This document shows positions 8,133-9,178 of a stretch of 9,178 bases of DNA, in pieces. Position 1 is the first letter of the stretch. Each line of letters begins with the position of its first letter. The notes below the pieces were generated by a model. That model made no database searches. It saw only the letters and a list, made by a program, of their open reading frames with translations, and was not told the DNA's origin. The translations under genes were made by a program, and so were the position numbers. Origin of the DNA: Candidatus Cloacimonadota bacterium (GTDB taxonomy: Bacteria; Cloacimonadota; Cloacimonadia; Cloacimonadales; TCS61); the NCBI GenBank assembly GCA_030667725.1, contig DAOUVH010000027.1, positions 1 to 9,178 of the forward strand, written 5' to 3'.

Positions 8133-9178
8133 TTACCTCTTTATATTTTCAGTAGTGTGCAGAACCATCATGACAAGATCGATCTTGTATTCTTTACTAA
8201 CATGGAAAAAAACCTCTGCCAGGTCACAAGAACCACTTTGAGATCTTGCTACCAGAAAACCCTTGAACTCAATTGTTCCGTTTATTTTTTTAATACTATC
8301 AATCCCGAAATATACTATTCTATCTTGCCAGTATTCGTTAAGAAGAAGCAGGATATCCGAGTAAGAATCAGTTTCATAAAGTTCACGCTTATCAGAATAT
8401 ACAACAAGTGTTGAAGCTACTTCATCGTGTATTAACAGAAAATTCATGAGTTTAGAACCAATCGCGCGATGTTCATAAATGAGGTGAGGAATATAATTAG
8501 CGATAACTGTAATTTCAGTTTCAGATAAACTCGACATATCGATAATATCAGTTCCCAATTTCATTGTTTTACCTTCCAGCTCCAAATCATTTTGCGGAAA
8601 AATATCCACAATATCAGTACCAATTTCCACCTTTAATGAAATATCCCCATCTAATTTGCCTTCAAATTTTTCAATTTCAAGACGCCATAAGTTTTGTTCA
8701 TATGAGATTGAATGGTTTTGGAATTCCCCTGTAAGAAATTCATAAATATCTTTTATTTTATTATGAAGAAGCTCACGTCGTGGAGGAGTTTCAAAATATT
8801 TTCTAATATATTCTGCAAGCGAGAGATCTTCAATTTGTTGTTTGATCTCTTTTTTTTCAGGCTCAATAATAGGCGGGAAGAATTCATCACTTTTAGCAAA
8901 TTCGCGCTCGCGAATTCCTGAGATTATTTCTTTTATATTGTAAACTCGGGGGAATGATATCTTGAATTCATCCATTTTATCTGAGATGATTTTAAACCCC
9001 AATGTGTCTGCATTAGCTGTTAATTCTACAGGTTGTAATTTGATTCTTGGAACCGGATGATCTTCCCACAATAGATTCAAGGCATTCTCTCCGGTTTGCT
9101 CTTTGTATTCCAAAACGATTTTATCGTGATCTACAAGATCGGTTATAAACATTTTATCATTACAGTTCAGACGATAGA
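8133..9178 (-). CDS. Hypothetical protein, possibly 5'-truncated by the window edge
   Basis: I do not recognise the family. The first ATG in the frame is at 9152 (339 residues to the stop), but eight in-frame sense codons upstream (YRLNCNDK) run to the window edge without a stop, and no Shine-Dalgarno precedes that ATG, so the true start may lie outside. Numbering from that ATG: no signal peptide or membrane helix is visible, suggesting a soluble cytoplasmic protein. Residues 1-75 look beta-rich. A charged, probably helical and flexible segment covers about 75-145 (EPEKKEIKQQIEDLSLAEYI). GTDIVDI at 178-184 and GTDIIDM at 200-206 are a near-repeat. The C-terminal 130 residues are mixed alpha/beta, with a well-ordered-looking stretch around YWQDRIVYFGIDSIKKING at 274-292 followed by two strand-like segments. 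It lies one base from tatD, almost certainly in the same transcript, but this does not reveal its function. Base composition resembles its neighbours, with no sign of transfer. Confidence 0.75.
   Translation of the reverse strand, partial: YRLNCNDKMFITDLVDHDKIVLEYKEQTGENALNLLWEDHPVPRIKLQPVELTANADTLGFKIISDKMDEFKISFPRVYNIKEIISGIREREFAKSDEFFPPIIEPEKKEIKQQIEDLSLAEYIRKYFETPPRRELLHNKIKDIYEFLTGEFQNHSISYEQNLWRLEIEKFEGKLDGDISLKVEIGTDIVDIFPQNDLELEGKTMKLGTDIIDMSSLSETEITVIANYIPHLIYEHRAIGSKLMNFLLIHDEVASTLVVYSDKRELYETDSYSDILLLLNEYWQDRIVYFGIDSIKKINGTIEFKGFLVARSQSGSCDLAEVFFHVSKEYKIDLVMMVLHTTENIKR
8136..8142 (-). promoter_or_regulatory. tatD ribosome-binding site inside the upstream gene
   Basis: AAAGAGG on the minus strand forms part of the last codons (Lys-Arg) of the upstream gene and lies 4 bases before the tatD ATG; that gene's stop codon falls between the two. 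This arrangement fixes the tatD start and suggests that ribosomes finishing the upstream gene re-initiate on tatD. Confidence 0.75.

Noticed and set aside
7989..8414. Plus-strand open frame of 141 codons opposite tatD and the upstream gene
   Set aside because: It straddles two well-supported minus-strand genes, has no family resemblance and no start signal.

Overview
The window is AT-rich (GC visibly low, about one third by eye) and all five recognised genes lie on the minus strand, so it is read from right to left. It looks like a chromosomal piece from an anaerobic bacterium of the Fibrobacterota-Chlorobiota-Bacteroidota (FCB) assemblage. The main evidence is a giant gene for SprA/Sov, the outer-membrane translocon of the type IX secretion system (T9SS), which is known only from that assemblage. 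A clostridial-type 2[4Fe-4S] ferredoxin suggests anaerobic metabolism. The low GC and the SprA that differs from the usual Bacteroidota protein would fit a candidate lineage such as Cloacimonadota, but that placement is inference.

Layout in transcription order. (1) From the right edge to 8133 is an unrecognised protein gene. Its frame stays open to the window edge, so its 5' end may be missing. (2) One base after its stop, tatD (8131-7376) encodes a TatD-family metal-dependent hydrolase whose ribosome-binding site lies inside the last codons of the gene before it. (3) A 92-base gap with a small inverted repeat leads to a 56-residue ferredoxin gene (7283-7113), closed by a clear intrinsic terminator at 7065-7092. 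(4) After an AT-rich gap of about 150 bases come coaX (6911-6138, type III pantothenate kinase, first step of coenzyme A synthesis) and, 8 bases later, sprA (6129-55, 2024 codons), which takes up two thirds of the window. coaX and sprA probably share a transcript.

How the genes fit together: there is no sign of one pathway. The hypothetical gene and tatD are probably co-transcribed; the ferredoxin is its own small unit or the tail of that transcript; coaX-sprA pairs a housekeeping cofactor enzyme with an outer-membrane secretion pore. I see no mobile element, CRISPR array, tRNA, rRNA or phage gene, and no new defence or biosynthetic system. The points worth a second look are inside the proteins: an acidic, proline-rich linker and a dockerin-like calcium loop in SprA, a CoaX lacking the usual arginine of its GxDR motif, and the unassigned protein upstream of tatD.
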